From positions 1,364,001-1,428,000 of the forward strand of contig NZ_CP134227.1 in the NCBI RefSeq assembly GCF_031656915.1: a stretch of 64,000 bases of DNA. Direction: 5' to 3'. The position numbers and the translations under genes were made by a program. The stretch comes from Nocardioides marmorisolisilvae (GTDB lineage: Bacteria; Actinomycetota; Actinomycetes; Propionibacteriales; Nocardioidaceae). Below the pieces are notes generated by a model. That model had not been told where the DNA came from. It worked only from the letters and a program-made list of their open reading frames with translations, and did not search any database. Of this stretch, positions 26,252 to 35,464 are shown piece by piece. Every line of letters starts with the position of its first letter. The stretch's first letter is position 1.

Positions 26252-27715
26252 TACTACAGCCGCACTTAGGGAACAGCGCTGCGCCTGGCGTAGTGGCATC
26301 GTCGGGCGCGGGCTTGGTGGCGGCGTCGCCAGCGTGACCAGTCCAGGACGACGGTGGTGTCTGGCTGGCGCTGCCAGATCAGGGCAGCGAGGAGCCGTCT
26401 GACTTCGGGCACGGTGAGGGGGATCAGTTCCTCGACCGGCCGGAGGTCCCCCTTTTTCCGCCGCCGGCGGCGGTGTTGGTCTGGGCGGTGGTGATGGTCA
26501 AGAAGGCGTGCGCGAGCATCGCCAAGGTGATGTGCCGATACCAGGAGTCGTAGCGGCGTACCTGGTACTGGTCGAGGCCGACTTGGCCCTTGGCTGTTTG
26601 GAACGTCTCCTCGATCGCCCAGCGGGCACCGGCCACCCGGACCAGTTCACGCAATGGGGTGCGTTCGGGCCCGAAGCACAGGTAGTAGGCGACATCATCG
26701 GGGTCGGTCAGGCTGCGGCGGGCCAGCAACCAGTAGCTGGGGCTGTCCTCCAGGGGGCGGATCGGCGCCCGGGCCCAGTGATACAGGCGCGGACCCTTGG
26801 CGCCGCGCCCGGCGGAGATCTTCTTCCACGCCTGGGCGGGAAGCATCGCGGCCAGCGCATCGGCGCGCAGTTCACGCACTTTCGGTCCGTCACCGTCGTC
26901 GACGGCGGCGATGACGCGCTGGTTCACCGGAACCGCCATCACGTAAGGCATCTGACGTTCTTCAAGCATCGCGCGCAATCGGTAGTGCTGGCCATAGACC
27001 TCATCGCCGGTGACCCACCCAGCCGGCACCCCGGCGTCGATCGCGCGCCCGATCATCCGCATCGCCAGCTCCGGCTTGGTCGCGAACTCCACCTCGTCCC
27101 CGATATGCGCCTCAGCGCGTCGGGCAGCATCCTCGGCCCAGGCCTTGGGCAGGTAGAGCTCACGGTCCAAGAACGTCCGTGCGGATCCCTGGCCAGGACC
27201 AGTGGCATAGCCGAGGAAGACGCCGATCTGGCAGTTCTCGATTCGTCCCGCAGTGCCGGAGTACATCCGCGCCACCCCCGCGGACTTCGTGCCCTTCTTC
27301 AAGAAGCCAGTCTCATCAACCACCAGCACCCCAGCAGGGTCGCCAGGCGCAGGGGCGAGGTGCTCGACCACGTAGTCACGCACATCGTCGCGCACCGCGT
27401 CGGCGTCCCAATCGGCATAGGCCAACAATCGCTGCATCCCGTCGGGGATCGCCTCACCTGCAGACTCGGCCAGCGTCCAGGAGTTCTTCTTCTCCAACGG
27501 CGCCAACAACCCCCGCACATAGGCCAACACCCGCTCACGCGGCTCCGAGCGCGCGAACCGCGGCGCGATCCGGGCATGCACCTCCGCAAGCCCCGCCGCC
27601 CACTCCTCGACCTCAGACACACAAACCTCACCAGTCACACCAGCAACATGCCGGCGAACACCAGTCTCACACAGGCGACACACCGATCACGGCCAAAATA
27701 AGTGCGGCTGTAGTA
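26252..27715 (-). mobile_element. IS701-family insertion sequence, left copy
   Basis: 1464 bp with 17-bp perfect terminal inverted repeats TACTACAGCCGCACTTA. The flanks are TTAG (26248-26251, the end of element E) and CTAG (27716-27719). The family duplicates a 4-bp YTAR target; the mismatch between flanks shows the left junction was altered after insertion. It is an inverted copy of 28667-30130. Confidence 0.9.
26266..27683 (-). CDS. IS701-family transposase, left copy, with -1 frame C-terminus
   Basis: DDE transposase of 419 aa in the main frame (26424-27683). Catalytic residues: D in VLVVDETGF, D in VTGDEVYG and E in AIEETFQTAKG. The main frame ends soon after an A5G5 run (T5C5 on the plus strand at 26448-26457). 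The usual family C-terminus (ELIPLTVPEVRRLLAALI ... RRRHQARARRCHY) continues in the -1 frame to 26266. It could be programmed frameshifting or an old deletion. The true start may be a GTG downstream of 27683. Confidence 0.8.
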
Positions 27716-27719
27716 CTAG

Positions 27720-28662
27720 AGCGTGTCTGCTAATGATCTGGCTGTCGGTCCGCGAGTGTGGGAGACATGCTGCGAACCGATGTCATCAGCGATGAGCTGT
27801 GGGCCGTTCTCGAGCCCCTGATGCCGTCCTCGCGCCGGCCTGGTCGACCTTGGAATGACCACCGGTTGACGATGGAGGGCATCGTGTGGCGTTTCCGGAC
27901 CGGCTCGCCGTGGCGAGATCTTCCCGAGCACTTCGGTGCTTGGCAGTCGGTCGCGGAACGGCATCTGCGCTGGTCCAAGGACGGCACCTATGCCCGGATG
28001 CTGCATGCGGTCCAGGCCGAGACCGGCGGGGTCGAGGAGGATCTGGCCGCGTTGTTGAGCGTGGACTCCACCAGCGTCCGAGCCCATCAGCACGCCGCAG
28101 GAGCGCGAACCGGCCAGGCAGTCCTGGCCAGCACAGGGGGCTGAATCGAGTTACAGGTTTTCGCCCGATGAGCCCGAGGATCATGCGATCGGACGCTCGC
28201 GCGGCGGCCTGACCACCAAGATCCACGCCCTCACCGACACCACCTGCTCGCCGGTCACCTTGTTGCTGACCCCCGGCCAGGCGGGGGACAACCCGCAACT
28301 GTGGCCGCTGCTGGAACAACACCGGGCGGCCTCGAAGTCCGGGTTCCGACTGCTGGCGGACAAGGCGTACTCCCACAACTCCACGCGCGCCAGGTTGCGG
28401 ACGATGAAGATCGCGCACACCATCCCCGAGAAGAGCGACCAGATCGCGTACCGCAAGGCCAAGGGCGCCTCGGGTGGTCGACCGCCGGCCTTCGACCCTG
28501 TGCTCTACAGCGAACGCAACACCGTCGAGCGAGGCTTCAACCGACTCAAGCAGTGGCGCGGCATCGCGACCAGGTATGACAAGTACGCGCTGACCTACCT
28601 CGGTGGCGTCACCCTCGCAGCCTTGGTGATCCACCACCGCGTCCGCCATTAGCAGACACGCT
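27720..28662 (+). mobile_element. IS5-family insertion sequence
   Basis: 943 bp with 16-bp perfect terminal inverted repeats AGCGTGTCTGCTAATG, flanked on both sides by CTAG (27716-27719 and 28663-28666), a 4-bp target duplication. It lies exactly between the two inverted IS701 copies. Confidence 0.9.
27767..28652 (+). pseudogene. IS5-family transposase, split in two frames
   Basis: The N-terminal part (27767-28144) holds the IS5-type start region WRDLPEHFGAW and the first catalytic Asp (SVDSTSVRAHQ), then ends at TGA 28142 just after a G5 run. The rest continues in the +1 frame: HAIGRSRGGLTTK, second Asp in LLADKAY, Glu in NTVERGFNRLKQ. Beyond the TGA the original frame still gives IELQVFAR, so a nonsense change plus a later frameshift is a plausible reading. 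Programmed frameshifting, common in IS5 relatives, is the alternative. Confidence 0.7.
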
Positions 28663-28666
28663 CTAG

Positions 28667-30130
28667 TACTACAGCCGCACTTATTTTGGCCGTGATCGGT
28701 GTGTCGCCTGTGTGAGACTGGTGTTCGCCGGCATGTTGCTGGTGTGACTGGTGAGGTTTGTGTGTCTGAGGTCGAGGAGTGGGCGGCGGGGCTTGCGGAG
28801 GTGCATGCCCGGATCGCGCCGCGGTTCGCGCGCTCGGAGCCGCGTGAGCGGGTGTTGGCCTATGTGCGGGGGTTGTTGGCGCCGTTGGAGAAGAAGAACT
28901 CCTGGACGCTGGCCGAGTCTGCAGGTGAGGCGATCCCCGACGGGATGCAGCGATTGTTGGCCTATGCCGATTGGGACGCCGACGCGGTGCGCGACGATGT
29001 GCGTGACTACGTGGTCGAGCACCTCGCCCCTGCGCCTGGCGACCCTGCTGGGGTGCTGGTGGTTGATGAGACTGGCTTCTTGAAGAAGGGCACGAAGTCC
29101 GCGGGGGTGGCGCGGATGTACTCCGGCACTGCGGGACGAATCGAGAACTGCCAGATCGGCGTCTTCCTCGGCTATGCCACTGGTCCTGGCCAGGGATCCG
29201 CACGGACGTTCTTGGACCGTGAGCTCTACCTGCCCAAGGCCTGGGCCGAGGATGCTGCCCGACGCGCTGAGGCGCATATCGGGGACGAGGTGGAGTTCGC
29301 GACCAAGCCGGAGCTGGCGATGCGGATGATCGGGCGCGCGATCGACGCCGGGGTGCCGGCTGGGTGGGTCACCGGCGATGAGGTCTATGGCCAGCACTAC
29401 CGATTGCGCGCGATGCTTGAAGAACGTCAGATGCCTTACGTGATGGCGGTTCCGGTGAACCAGCGCGTCATCGCCGCCGTCGACGACGGTGACGGACCGA
29501 AAGTGCGTGAACTGCGCGCCGATGCGCTGGCCGCGATGCTTCCCGCCCAGGCGTGGAAGAAGATCTCCGCCGGGCGCGGCGCCAAGGGTCCGCGCCTGTA
29601 TCACTGGGCCCGGGCGCCGATCCGCCCCCTGGAGGACAGCCCCAGCTACTGGTTGCTGGCCCGCCGCAGCCTGACCGACCCCGATGATGTCGCCTACTAC
29701 CTGTGCTTCGGGCCCGAACGCACCCCATTGCGTGAACTGGTCCGGGTGGCCGGTGCCCGCTGGGCGATCGAGGAGACGTTCCAAACAGCCAAGGGCCAAG
29801 TCGGCCTCGACCAGTACCAGGTACGCCGCTACGACTCCTGGTATCGGCACATCACCTTGGCGATGCTCGCGCACGCCTTCTTGACCATCACCACCGCCCA
29901 GACCAACACCGCCGCCGGCGGCGGAAAAAGGGGGACCTCCGGCCGGTCGAGGAACTGATCCCCCTCACCGTGCCCGAAGTCAGACGGCTCCTCGCTGCCC
30001 TGATCTGGCAGCGCCAGCCAGACACCACCGTCGTCCTGGACTGGTCACGCTGGCGACGCCGCCACCAAGCCCGCGCCCGACGATGCCACTACGCCAGGCG
30101 CAGCGCTGTTCCCTAAGTGCGGCTGTAGTA
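28667..30130 (+). mobile_element. IS701-family insertion sequence, right copy
   Basis: 1464 bp, inverted relative to the left copy, same 17-bp terminal repeats, with CTAG on both sides (28663-28666 and 30131-30134), a clean 4-bp YTAR duplication. The right CTAG is also the sequence after which element E copy 2 begins. Confidence 0.92.
28699..30116 (+). CDS. IS701-family transposase, right copy, with -1 frame C-terminus
   Basis: The protein is identical to the left copy. The main frame runs 28699-29958 (419 aa) and contains the full DDE triad. The family C-terminal block lies in the -1 frame and ends with TAA at 30114-30116. The shift point is A5G5 at 29925-29934, codons GGA AAA AGG GGG. Because both copies carry the same arrangement, the element probably moved or duplicated in this state. 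Confidence 0.8.
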
Positions 30131-30173
30131 CTAGAAGGCTTGGTCCGGCGGAGCCGGAATTTCGGGTCAAGTC

Positions 30174-31793
30174 TCAGGCTGCGAGTCCAGATTCCTTCGT
30201 GAGTTGGTCGAGGGCGTGCTGGTAGGTGCGGCTCGCGGCCTGTAGGGGGTGGGGTTCGGGTCCGGCGAGTTGGGCCATGCCGGTGCGCAGCAGTCGGTCA
30301 TGGGCGCGGGTGAGGAACAGGGCGTGCTCGATTCCGGTGTCGGTGACTTGGTAGTGGTTGCTGTGCGCACGACGGACGATGAGTCCGTGGACGCGGAGTC
30401 TGCGCAGGTCGTAGGTCATTTGCCCTGCCGACATGACGGTGCCGAGCAGTTGCCCAACGAGGTCGCGCAGGTCGCGGTTGGTGAACCCGTCGGGTAGCAG
30501 CCGGAATACCAGGAGGGCGTGCAGCAACGCCATCGCGCGGGTATCGGCGAACTTCAGCCCGGCGACCCGGGCCCCGGTCTCGGTGGTGACCGGGTCGTTG
30601 AGCGTGGTGAAGACCTGTTGTCCTCGGGCCGGGTCGTGGCTGAGTCGTTGGACGTCGAGCAGACGCCTGTTGGCGGTGAAGCCGATCTCGCACAGGGCGG
30701 GCAGATTGGTCAGTCGTTTCCGGATGTCGAAGTCGTAGGTGTTGTTGATCGTGGTCTCGGTGCGCAGCGCTCTCCCTTCCTTGTGGTACTGCTTGATGGT
30801 GGTCGCCTTGTAGTCCACGTGCAGGCTGGGAGTCACGCCTTGGGTGATCACTCGAGTCCGGAACCGTCCTGGCGTCTGGTGCTTCTTCCCGGCGTGGATG
30901 CGGCGGTTGAAGACCAACCCGACCTGGTCGGGGCGGCCCAGGTCGAGGTTGTCGCGGATGACTTGTTCGAAGAAGATCCGCCCGCTCACGGGCCGGTCCA
31001 GCATCTGGGTCAGCGAGAACTCCGCCTGCAGGATCGAGATGTCGTAGCGGTAGCCGGCCGCCCGGTCCGCCTTCGAGTAGGGGTGTGGCACCTTGGCCAG
31101 CCACTTGCGCAGCAGCGCATCGATCTGGTCGGGGCCCAGACTGGCGCAGATTGCCTGAACGGTGGCGACATCGGCGGGGTCATCGAAGGAGGCAAACGCG
31201 TTGTCCAACGCGGTGAACCCGATCCCCGCCTTCGCGGCCTGTCGCTTGGCCCACTCGTTGCCGTTGATGCACAACCGGGCGTTGTAGGGAAAGTAGGAAC
31301 AGAACTTGAGGAAGAACGGCCCGAAGTCGGCATCGACGGCGTAGACGTAGAAGTGGTTGACCATCCCGGTGGTCTTCACGATCCACGGATACGCCCGCCC
31401 CTCGACGTTGCGGCGCTTCTCGGTGCGAAACAGCGACGTCTTCTCCTGCGCACGGCCGATGAACAACACTCCCTCGGTGTGCCCGGCTGCTTCGAACCGC
31501 GCCAGACGCTCGTGCATGATGTCGTCCTTGCGTTGGCCCTTGACGAAGTCGACCCACGGCACGCCCTGGTCCACCGCGAAGCGGCGCATCTGTTTGCTGA
31601 ACGCATCGGTGATCTTGCTCAGCGGCGCGGTCGAGGCGACCGGAAGCCCGAGCTGGCGCTGCACATAGCCCACCAGTCCGGCCGCGTACTGCAACTGCGG
31701 AACGTAGACGTTGAGATACATCCGATCGATGCACTCGACCTCAAAGACGGTGTGCTCGGAAACGACATCGGACACGGTGCGCGGTAGCGTCAT
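30174..31793 (-). CDS. Element E protein, copy 2, unknown family
   Basis: The same 539-aa protein as the copy at 24469-26088, with identical sequence. Both copies are intact with no frameshift, so both may be active. The motifs described there (GQRKDD, FIGRAQEKT, VNHFYVYAVDADFG, C-terminal winged helix) are unchanged. Confidence 0.75.
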   Translation of the reverse strand: MTLPRTVSDVVSEHTVFEVECIDRMYLNVYVPQLQYAAGLVGYVQRQLGLPVASTAPLSKITDAFSKQMRRFAVDQGVPWVDFVKGQRKDDIMHERLARFEAAGHTEGVLFIGRAQEKTSLFRTEKRRNVEGRAYPWIVKTTGMVNHFYVYAVDADFGPFFLKFCSYFPYNARLCINGNEWAKRQAAKAGIGFTALDNAFASFDDPADVATVQAICASLGPDQIDALLRKWLAKVPHPYSKADRAAGYRYDISILQAEFSLTQMLDRPVSGRIFFEQVIRDNLDLGRPDQVGLVFNRRIHAGKKHQTPGRFRTRVITQGVTPSLHVDYKATTIKQYHKEGRALRTETTINNTYDFDIRKRLTNLPALCEIGFTANRRLLDVQRLSHDPARGQQVFTTLNDPVTTETGARVAGLKFADTRAMALLHALLVFRLLPDGFTNRDLRDLVGQLLGTVMSAGQMTYDLRRLRVHGLIVRRAHSNHYQVTDTGIEHALFLTRAHDRLLRTGMAQLAGPEPHPLQAASRTYQHALDQLTKESGLAA

Positions 31794-31798
31794 GAGAA

Positions 31799-31897
31799 GG
31801 CTCCGGTCAGGCGGGACGGCTCACCTTGAGCCAACCACCGCCAAGCAGGCGGTCACAACACGGGCCCCCGGGCACCGTCAACCCGCCGACCGGAGCC
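31799..31897 (-). ncRNA. Structured leader RNA of element E, copy 2
   Basis: Same predicted fold as at 26094-26192: ten-base closing arms (31799-31808 and 31888-31897) around two hairpins, just upstream of the E gene. Confidence 0.5.
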
Positions 31898-31952
31898 GCC
31901 AGCACCACCCCGGGACACCACGCACGGCTCGTCGGGCTGGGGCGATGCCCCG

Positions 31953-32303
31953 TTAGAGATAGAGGCCGGTCTGCACATCACCGAGGCGATCAGCCGCGAC
32001 GGCATGGATGTCACGCTCGCGCACCACGACGTACAGCTCGCCCTGCACCTCGACCTCGGCCTTGTCCTCAGGGTCGAAGAGCACCCGGTCGTCGACCTCG
32101 ACGGTACGCACGTGCGACCCGATGGACACCACGCGGTACCAGGACAGCCGCTTGCCGCCCATCGCCGCGGTCGCCGGGATCAGGATGCCGCCCGACGAGC
32201 GCCGCTCCCCCTGCTCGGTCTCCACGGCCACCAGCACCCGGTCGTGCAGCATCTTGATCGGCGTGCGCACGCCGTCCGTCGTCACCGGCGCCGTCTTGCC
32301 CAC
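31953..32303 (-). CDS. GroES-like co-chaperonin-family protein
   Basis: A 116-aa protein with the GroES beta-barrel pattern: PIKMLHDRVLVAVE at the start, the mobile-loop region GERRSSGGILIPATA, DRVLFDPEDKAEVEVQGELYVVVRERDI at the end. A C-terminal extension LGDVQTGLYL goes beyond a standard ~97-aa GroES. No groEL is nearby, so it is a secondary paralogue. The stop codon TAA is made by the TTAG end of element E; the rejoined empty site gives TAG at the same place, so the protein is unchanged. Confidence 0.82.
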   Translation of the reverse strand: MGKTAPVTTDGVRTPIKMLHDRVLVAVETEQGERRSSGGILIPATAAMGGKRLSWYRVVSIGSHVRTVEVDDRVLFDPEDKAEVEVQGELYVVVRERDIHAVAADRLGDVQTGLYL

Positions 32304-32305
32304 GC

Positions 32306-32560
32306 TCAGCGAGCGACCTTGCGGACCAGGGCGAACAGCGCCACCACCCCGACGACACCACCGACGACCTTGGCGATGTTCTCGGTCCGCGGCGCGCCCG
32401 AGCCATCGACGAAGAATGCCTTCACCGAGCTGATCTCGCGCTTGGCGATCGTCTTCGGGCTTGCCCGGTAGGCGAGCTGGTCGATCGTCGCCGCGAGTCG
32501 TTCGCGGGTCTCCTCGATCTCCCGCTCGAGGGAGCTCAACTGCTTGTCGGCCACGTTCAC
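32306..32560 (-). CDS. DUF3618 small membrane protein
   Basis: An 84-aa protein: an N-terminal amphipathic helix SLEREIEETRERLAATIDQLAYRASPK (given here as two parts: SLEREIEETRER and LAATIDQLAYRASPK), typical of DUF3618, and one C-terminal transmembrane helix (AKVVGGVVGVVALFALV). It ends 3 bp before the GroES-like start, so it is likely co-transcribed. Function unknown. Confidence 0.8.
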   Translation of the reverse strand: MNVADKQLSSLEREIEETRERLAATIDQLAYRASPKTIAKREISSVKAFFVDGSGAPRTENIAKVVGGVVGVVALFALVRKVAR

Positions 32561-32602
32561 TCCTTGGTCGCCGGTCTCGAGGGCAGACGTTACCGTGTGC
32601 GC

Positions 32603-33091
32603 ATGCCCGACAGACCTGTGCCCAGACTGCAGCCCGGTGACACGGCCCCCGACTTCACCCTGCCCACTGACGACGGGAGCACCGTCTCACTGTCCGGCCT
32701 CCGCGGTCGCAAGGTGATCGTCTACTTCTATCCCGCCGCGATGACGCCCGGCTGCACGAAGCAGGCCTGCGACTTCACCGACTCCCTCGAGTCGCTGCGC
32801 AGCGCCGGCTACGAGGTGGTCGGCATCTCCCCCGACAAGCCGGCCAAGCTCGCCAGATTCCGCGAGCGGGACGCGCTGAGGATCGCCCTCGCCTCCGACG
32901 AGGATCGCTCGGTGATGACGGCGTACGGCGCCTTCGGCGAGAAGAAGCTCTACGGCAAGGTCGTCCAGGGCGTGATCCGATCCACGTTCGTGGTCGACGA
33001 GCAGGGTCGCATCCAGCTCGCGCAGTACAACGTCAAAGCCACCGGTCACGTCGCCAAGCTGCGCCGCGATCTGGGCCTGGATGCCGCCTGA
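32603..33091 (+). CDS. bcp: Peroxiredoxin, BCP/PrxQ type
   Basis: A thiol peroxidase, 162 aa, reducing H2O2 and organic peroxides with thioredoxin. The active site TPGCTKQACDF has the peroxidatic and resolving Cys five residues apart, the atypical 2-Cys BCP arrangement. ATG lies 6 nt after TACCGT, so probably leaderless. It diverges from DUF3618. Confidence 0.92.
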   Translation: MPDRPVPRLQPGDTAPDFTLPTDDGSTVSLSGLRGRKVIVYFYPAAMTPGCTKQACDFTDSLESLRSAGYEVVGISPDKPAKLARFRERDALRIALASDEDRSVMTAYGAFGEKKLYGKVVQGVIRSTFVVDEQGRIQLAQYNVKATGHVAKLRRDLGLDAA

Positions 33092-33160
33092 GACGTCGTC
33101 GGTGCCCTCTGGGGCTCGCAGCGGGGGCGTGCGGGCCTCCCCCCTAGACTCAGCAAGCCC

Positions 33161-33241
33161 GCCGGAGTGGTGGAACGGTAGACACGCGGCGCTTAGGACG
33201 CCGTGCCTTCGGGCGTGGGGGTTCGACTCCCCCCTCCGGCA
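33161..33241 (+). tRNA. tRNA-Leu (anticodon UAG)
   Basis: Class II tRNA. Acceptor GCCGGAG/CTCCGGC, anticodon stem CGGCG/CGCCG with loop CTTAGGA (UAG), variable-arm hairpin around GCCTTCGGGC, T arm with GGTTCGACTCC, discriminator A. Confidence 0.92.
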
Positions 33242-33270
33242 CCGTGGCAGCGGCTGCCCGCGGGACCGGC

Positions 33271-33876
33271 TCAGCCCACCAGGGCGGCCACCCGCGGAGC
33301 GATCGTCCGCAGCGCCCTGCCCCGGTGGGAGATCGCGTCCTTGGCCACCGCATCCATCTCCGCCGAGGTCAGATCGCCATCCTGGTCATCGGGCACGAAG
33401 ACGACGTCGTAGCCGAACCCGTTGCTGCCGCGCGGCTGGCGGATCACCCGCCCCGCCATCTCGCCCTCGACCGTGGCCTCCCCACCGGGGTGGCAGAACG
33501 CCACCGCGCACCGGAACCGTGCACCGCGGCGCTCGTCGGGGACGTCCTCCAGCTGCTCCAGCAGCAGCCGGTTGTTGCGGGCGTCGTCCTTGGGACGGCC
33601 CGACCACCGCGCGGAGAGCACCCCCGGCATCTGGTTGAGCGCGTCGACGCACAGCCCGCTGTCATCTGCCAGGGACGGGAGTCCGGTCGCGGCCAGACCC
33701 GCGCGGGCCTTGACCAGCGCGTTGCCCTCGAAGGTGGGCTGGTCCTCGACCGGCTCGTCGTACGGCGCGACGTCGTCCAGGCCCAGGACCCGGACGCCGG
33801 GCAGGTGCGCCTCGAGGATGCGCTGCATCTCCGCGAGCTTCTTGGCGTTCCGGGAGGCCAGGAAGATCTCAGCCAC
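33271..33876 (-). CDS. rdgB: dITP/XTP pyrophosphatase
   Basis: Hydrolyses non-canonical purine NTPs (ITP, dITP, XTP) to monophosphates. 201 aa, family length. Motifs: [13 protein letters not shown] at the N-terminus, [13 protein letters not shown] (catalytic Asp) in the middle and [13 protein letters not shown]. It overlaps rph by 8 bp and follows it in the same operon, an order shared with other actinobacteria. Confidence 0.93.
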   Translation of the reverse strand: MAEIFLASRNAKKLAEMQRILEAHLPGVRVLGLDDVAPYDEPVEDQPTFEGNALVKARAGLAATGLPSLADDSGLCVDALNQMPGVLSARWSGRPKDDARNNRLLLEQLEDVPDERRGARFRCAVAFCHPGGEATVEGEMAGRVIRQPRGSNGFGYDVVFVPDDQDGDLTSAEMDAVAKDAISHRGRALRTIAPRVAALVG

Positions 33877-34597
33877 GCAGGGACTCCTCCTGGATCCTGG
33901 TGAGGTCGGCGCAACCCTTCTCGGCCAGTGCCAGCAATGCGTCCAGCTCGGAGCGGTCGAACGCAGCCCCCTCGGCGGTGCCCTGCACCTCGACGAAGCT
34001 CCCTGTGCCGGTCATCACCACGTTCATGTCGGTCTCCGCGCGGACGTCCTCCTCGTAGGGGAGGTCGAGTCGCGGCACACCGTCGATGATGCCCACGGAG
34101 ACCGCGGCGACGGAACCGGTCAGCGGCTCGCCGGCCAGCGCGCCCTCGGCCCGGAGGTGGGCGACCGCGTCGGCCAGGGCGACGTACGCGCCCGTGATCG
34201 AGGCGGTGCGGGTGCCGCCATCGGCCTGCAGCACATCGCAGTCGAGGACGATGGTGTTCTCGCCGAGCGCCTTGTAGTCGATGACGGCGCGCAGCGAGCG
34301 ACCGATCAGCCGCGAGATCTCGTGGGTGCGGCCACCGATGCGGCCCTTGACCGACTCGCGGTCCGAGCGCGTGTTCGTCGACGACGGCAGCATGGCGTAC
34401 TCGGCGGTGACCCAGCCCAGGCCGGAGCCCTTGCGCCACCGCGGGACGCCCTCGGACGCGGACGCCGCGCACAGCACGCGTGTCCGGCCGAACTCGACCA
34501 GCACCGAGCCTGCGGGGTGGTCCTGCCAGTGCCGGGTGATCTTGATCGGACGCAGCTCGTCGTTCGCGCGGCCGTCGGAACGTGCGGTCTCAGTCAT
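33869..34597 (-). CDS. rph: Ribonuclease PH
   Basis: A phosphorolytic exoribonuclease that trims tRNA 3' ends, 242 aa. Family blocks: [31 protein letters not shown] with the Arg-rich segment [15 protein letters not shown], and [18 protein letters not shown] carrying the metal-site Asp residues. ATG 7 nt after TAAGGT, leaderless type. Confidence 0.95.
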   Translation of the reverse strand: MTETARSDGRANDELRPIKITRHWQDHPAGSVLVEFGRTRVLCAASASEGVPRWRKGSGLGWVTAEYAMLPSSTNTRSDRESVKGRIGGRTHEISRLIGRSLRAVIDYKALGENTIVLDCDVLQADGGTRTASITGAYVALADAVAHLRAEGALAGEPLTGSVAAVSVGIIDGVPRLDLPYEEDVRAETDMNVVMTGTGSFVEVQGTAEGAAFDRSELDALLALAEKGCADLTRIQEESLRG

Positions 34598-34620
34598 GGC
34601 GCCGACCTTATCGACGCAGC

Positions 34621-34660
34621 GGACGGGGCCTGCCTCCCCCCGTGGAAGCAGGCCCCGTCC
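34621..34660 (-). terminator. Terminator downstream of the ABC exporter
   Basis: A perfect 13-bp stem GGACGGGGCCTGC / GCAGGCCCCGTCC with a 14-nt loop lies between the permease stop (34679) and the rph start (34597). It separates the ABC operon from rph-rdgB. Confidence 0.78.
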
Positions 34661-34678
34661 TCCGGGGAGGGATCGTTG

Positions 34679-35464
34679 CTACTTGACCTCCGAGCGCAGC
34701 ACCCGCCAGGTGCCGACGACCGCGGGGATCCCGATCCAGACCAGGAACCCGACGATCAGCTGTCCCCAGTCGTCGCCGGTCATCTGCTTCTCATAGAGGT
34801 GGCTGGTGGCCTGGTTGAGGTCGATCCAGACCAGCTTGTCCCCGACGGATGCCCAGATCCCGCCGACGATGCTGAGGACGGTCGGGACCAGGTAGTAGGC
34901 GACGATCGCGAAGGCAGAGTTGAGCAGCGCTGAGCCGAACGCGAGGCCCCACATCACGCCGATCTCGACCCCGAGGAGGACGCGGAGCATCAGACCGACC
35001 GAGACGTCCTGGAACGGGTGGGACGCGCCCCCGAACGGCACCAGCACGGCGGCGACCACGGCGATGGCGATCAACGCGGCGAGCGCGAACCCGAGGGCCG
35101 CGGCGACCTTGGCGCCGAGCACCCTGCGGCGGTGCGGCACGTGGGTGAACGTCACGAGCGCGGTCCGCTGGCCCCACTCCTGGGTCACCAGCAGGATGCC
35201 GAGCACCGGGAGCAGCATCGCCAGCGGGATCCCGCCGAAGGACATCAGCGACAGGAAGGTGCGATCACTGGACTTGCCCCAGATGAAGAATCCGGCGGTG
35301 ACCAGCACCGAGATGGCGCCGATCGCGATCAGCAACCACTGGCCGGCGCGGGTGTCGTACATCTTGCGCACCTCGACGCGGACCAGCCTGGCCATCGGGA
35401 TCCGCGGAGTGCCCGTGACGTCGAGCGTGGGTGCGGACGGAGGAACGAGGGTCTGGGCGCTCAT
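34679..35464 (-). CDS. ABC-2 type exporter permease
   Basis: A 261-aa permease with six predicted membrane helices and a cytoplasmic N-terminus containing RLVRVEVRKMYDTR, the amphipathic elbow helix of ABC-2 permeases. ATG at 35464 overlaps the stop of the ATPase gene (ATGA); a longer open frame upstream is read-through of the ATPase gene region in another frame. Substrate unknown; a peptide or antibiotic exporter is plausible given the adjacent two-component system. Confidence 0.85.
   Translation of the reverse strand: MSAQTLVPPSAPTLDVTGTPRIPMARLVRVEVRKMYDTRAGQWLLIAIGAISVLVTAGFFIWGKSSDRTFLSLMSFGGIPLAMLLPVLGILLVTQEWGQRTALVTFTHVPHRRRVLGAKVAAALGFALAALIAIAVVAAVLVPFGGASHPFQDVSVGLMLRVLLGVEIGVMWGLAFGSALLNSAFAIVAYYLVPTVLSIVGGIWASVGDKLVWIDLNQATSHLYEKQMTGDDWGQLIVGFLVWIGIPAVVGTWRVLRSEVK

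Larger units (their letters stand above)
26252..30130. repeat. Long inverted repeat (two IS701 copies plus IS5 ends)
   Basis: 26252-27735 is the reverse complement of 28647-30130: 1484 bp per arm, comprising the IS701 copy, CTAG and the 16-bp IS5 terminal repeat, separated by about 0.9 kb of IS5 interior. No difference between arms was noticed. Such a palindrome can flip the IS5 interior by recombination and can stall replication. Confidence 0.85.
30135..31956 (-). mobile_element. Element E, copy 2
   Basis: Direct repeat of copy 1, 5705 bp away, with no difference noticed. The left end follows CTAG (30131-30134, the right duplication of IS701); the right end TTAG is at 31953-31956 and borders chromosomal sequence. 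Hairpins are at 30144-30158 and 31939-31951. Its last bases supply the TAA stop of the GroES-like gene. Confidence 0.8.

Noticed and set aside
24430-31956. Composite transposon carrying cargo genes
   Set aside because: Between the repeats there are only IS elements; no passenger gene is present.
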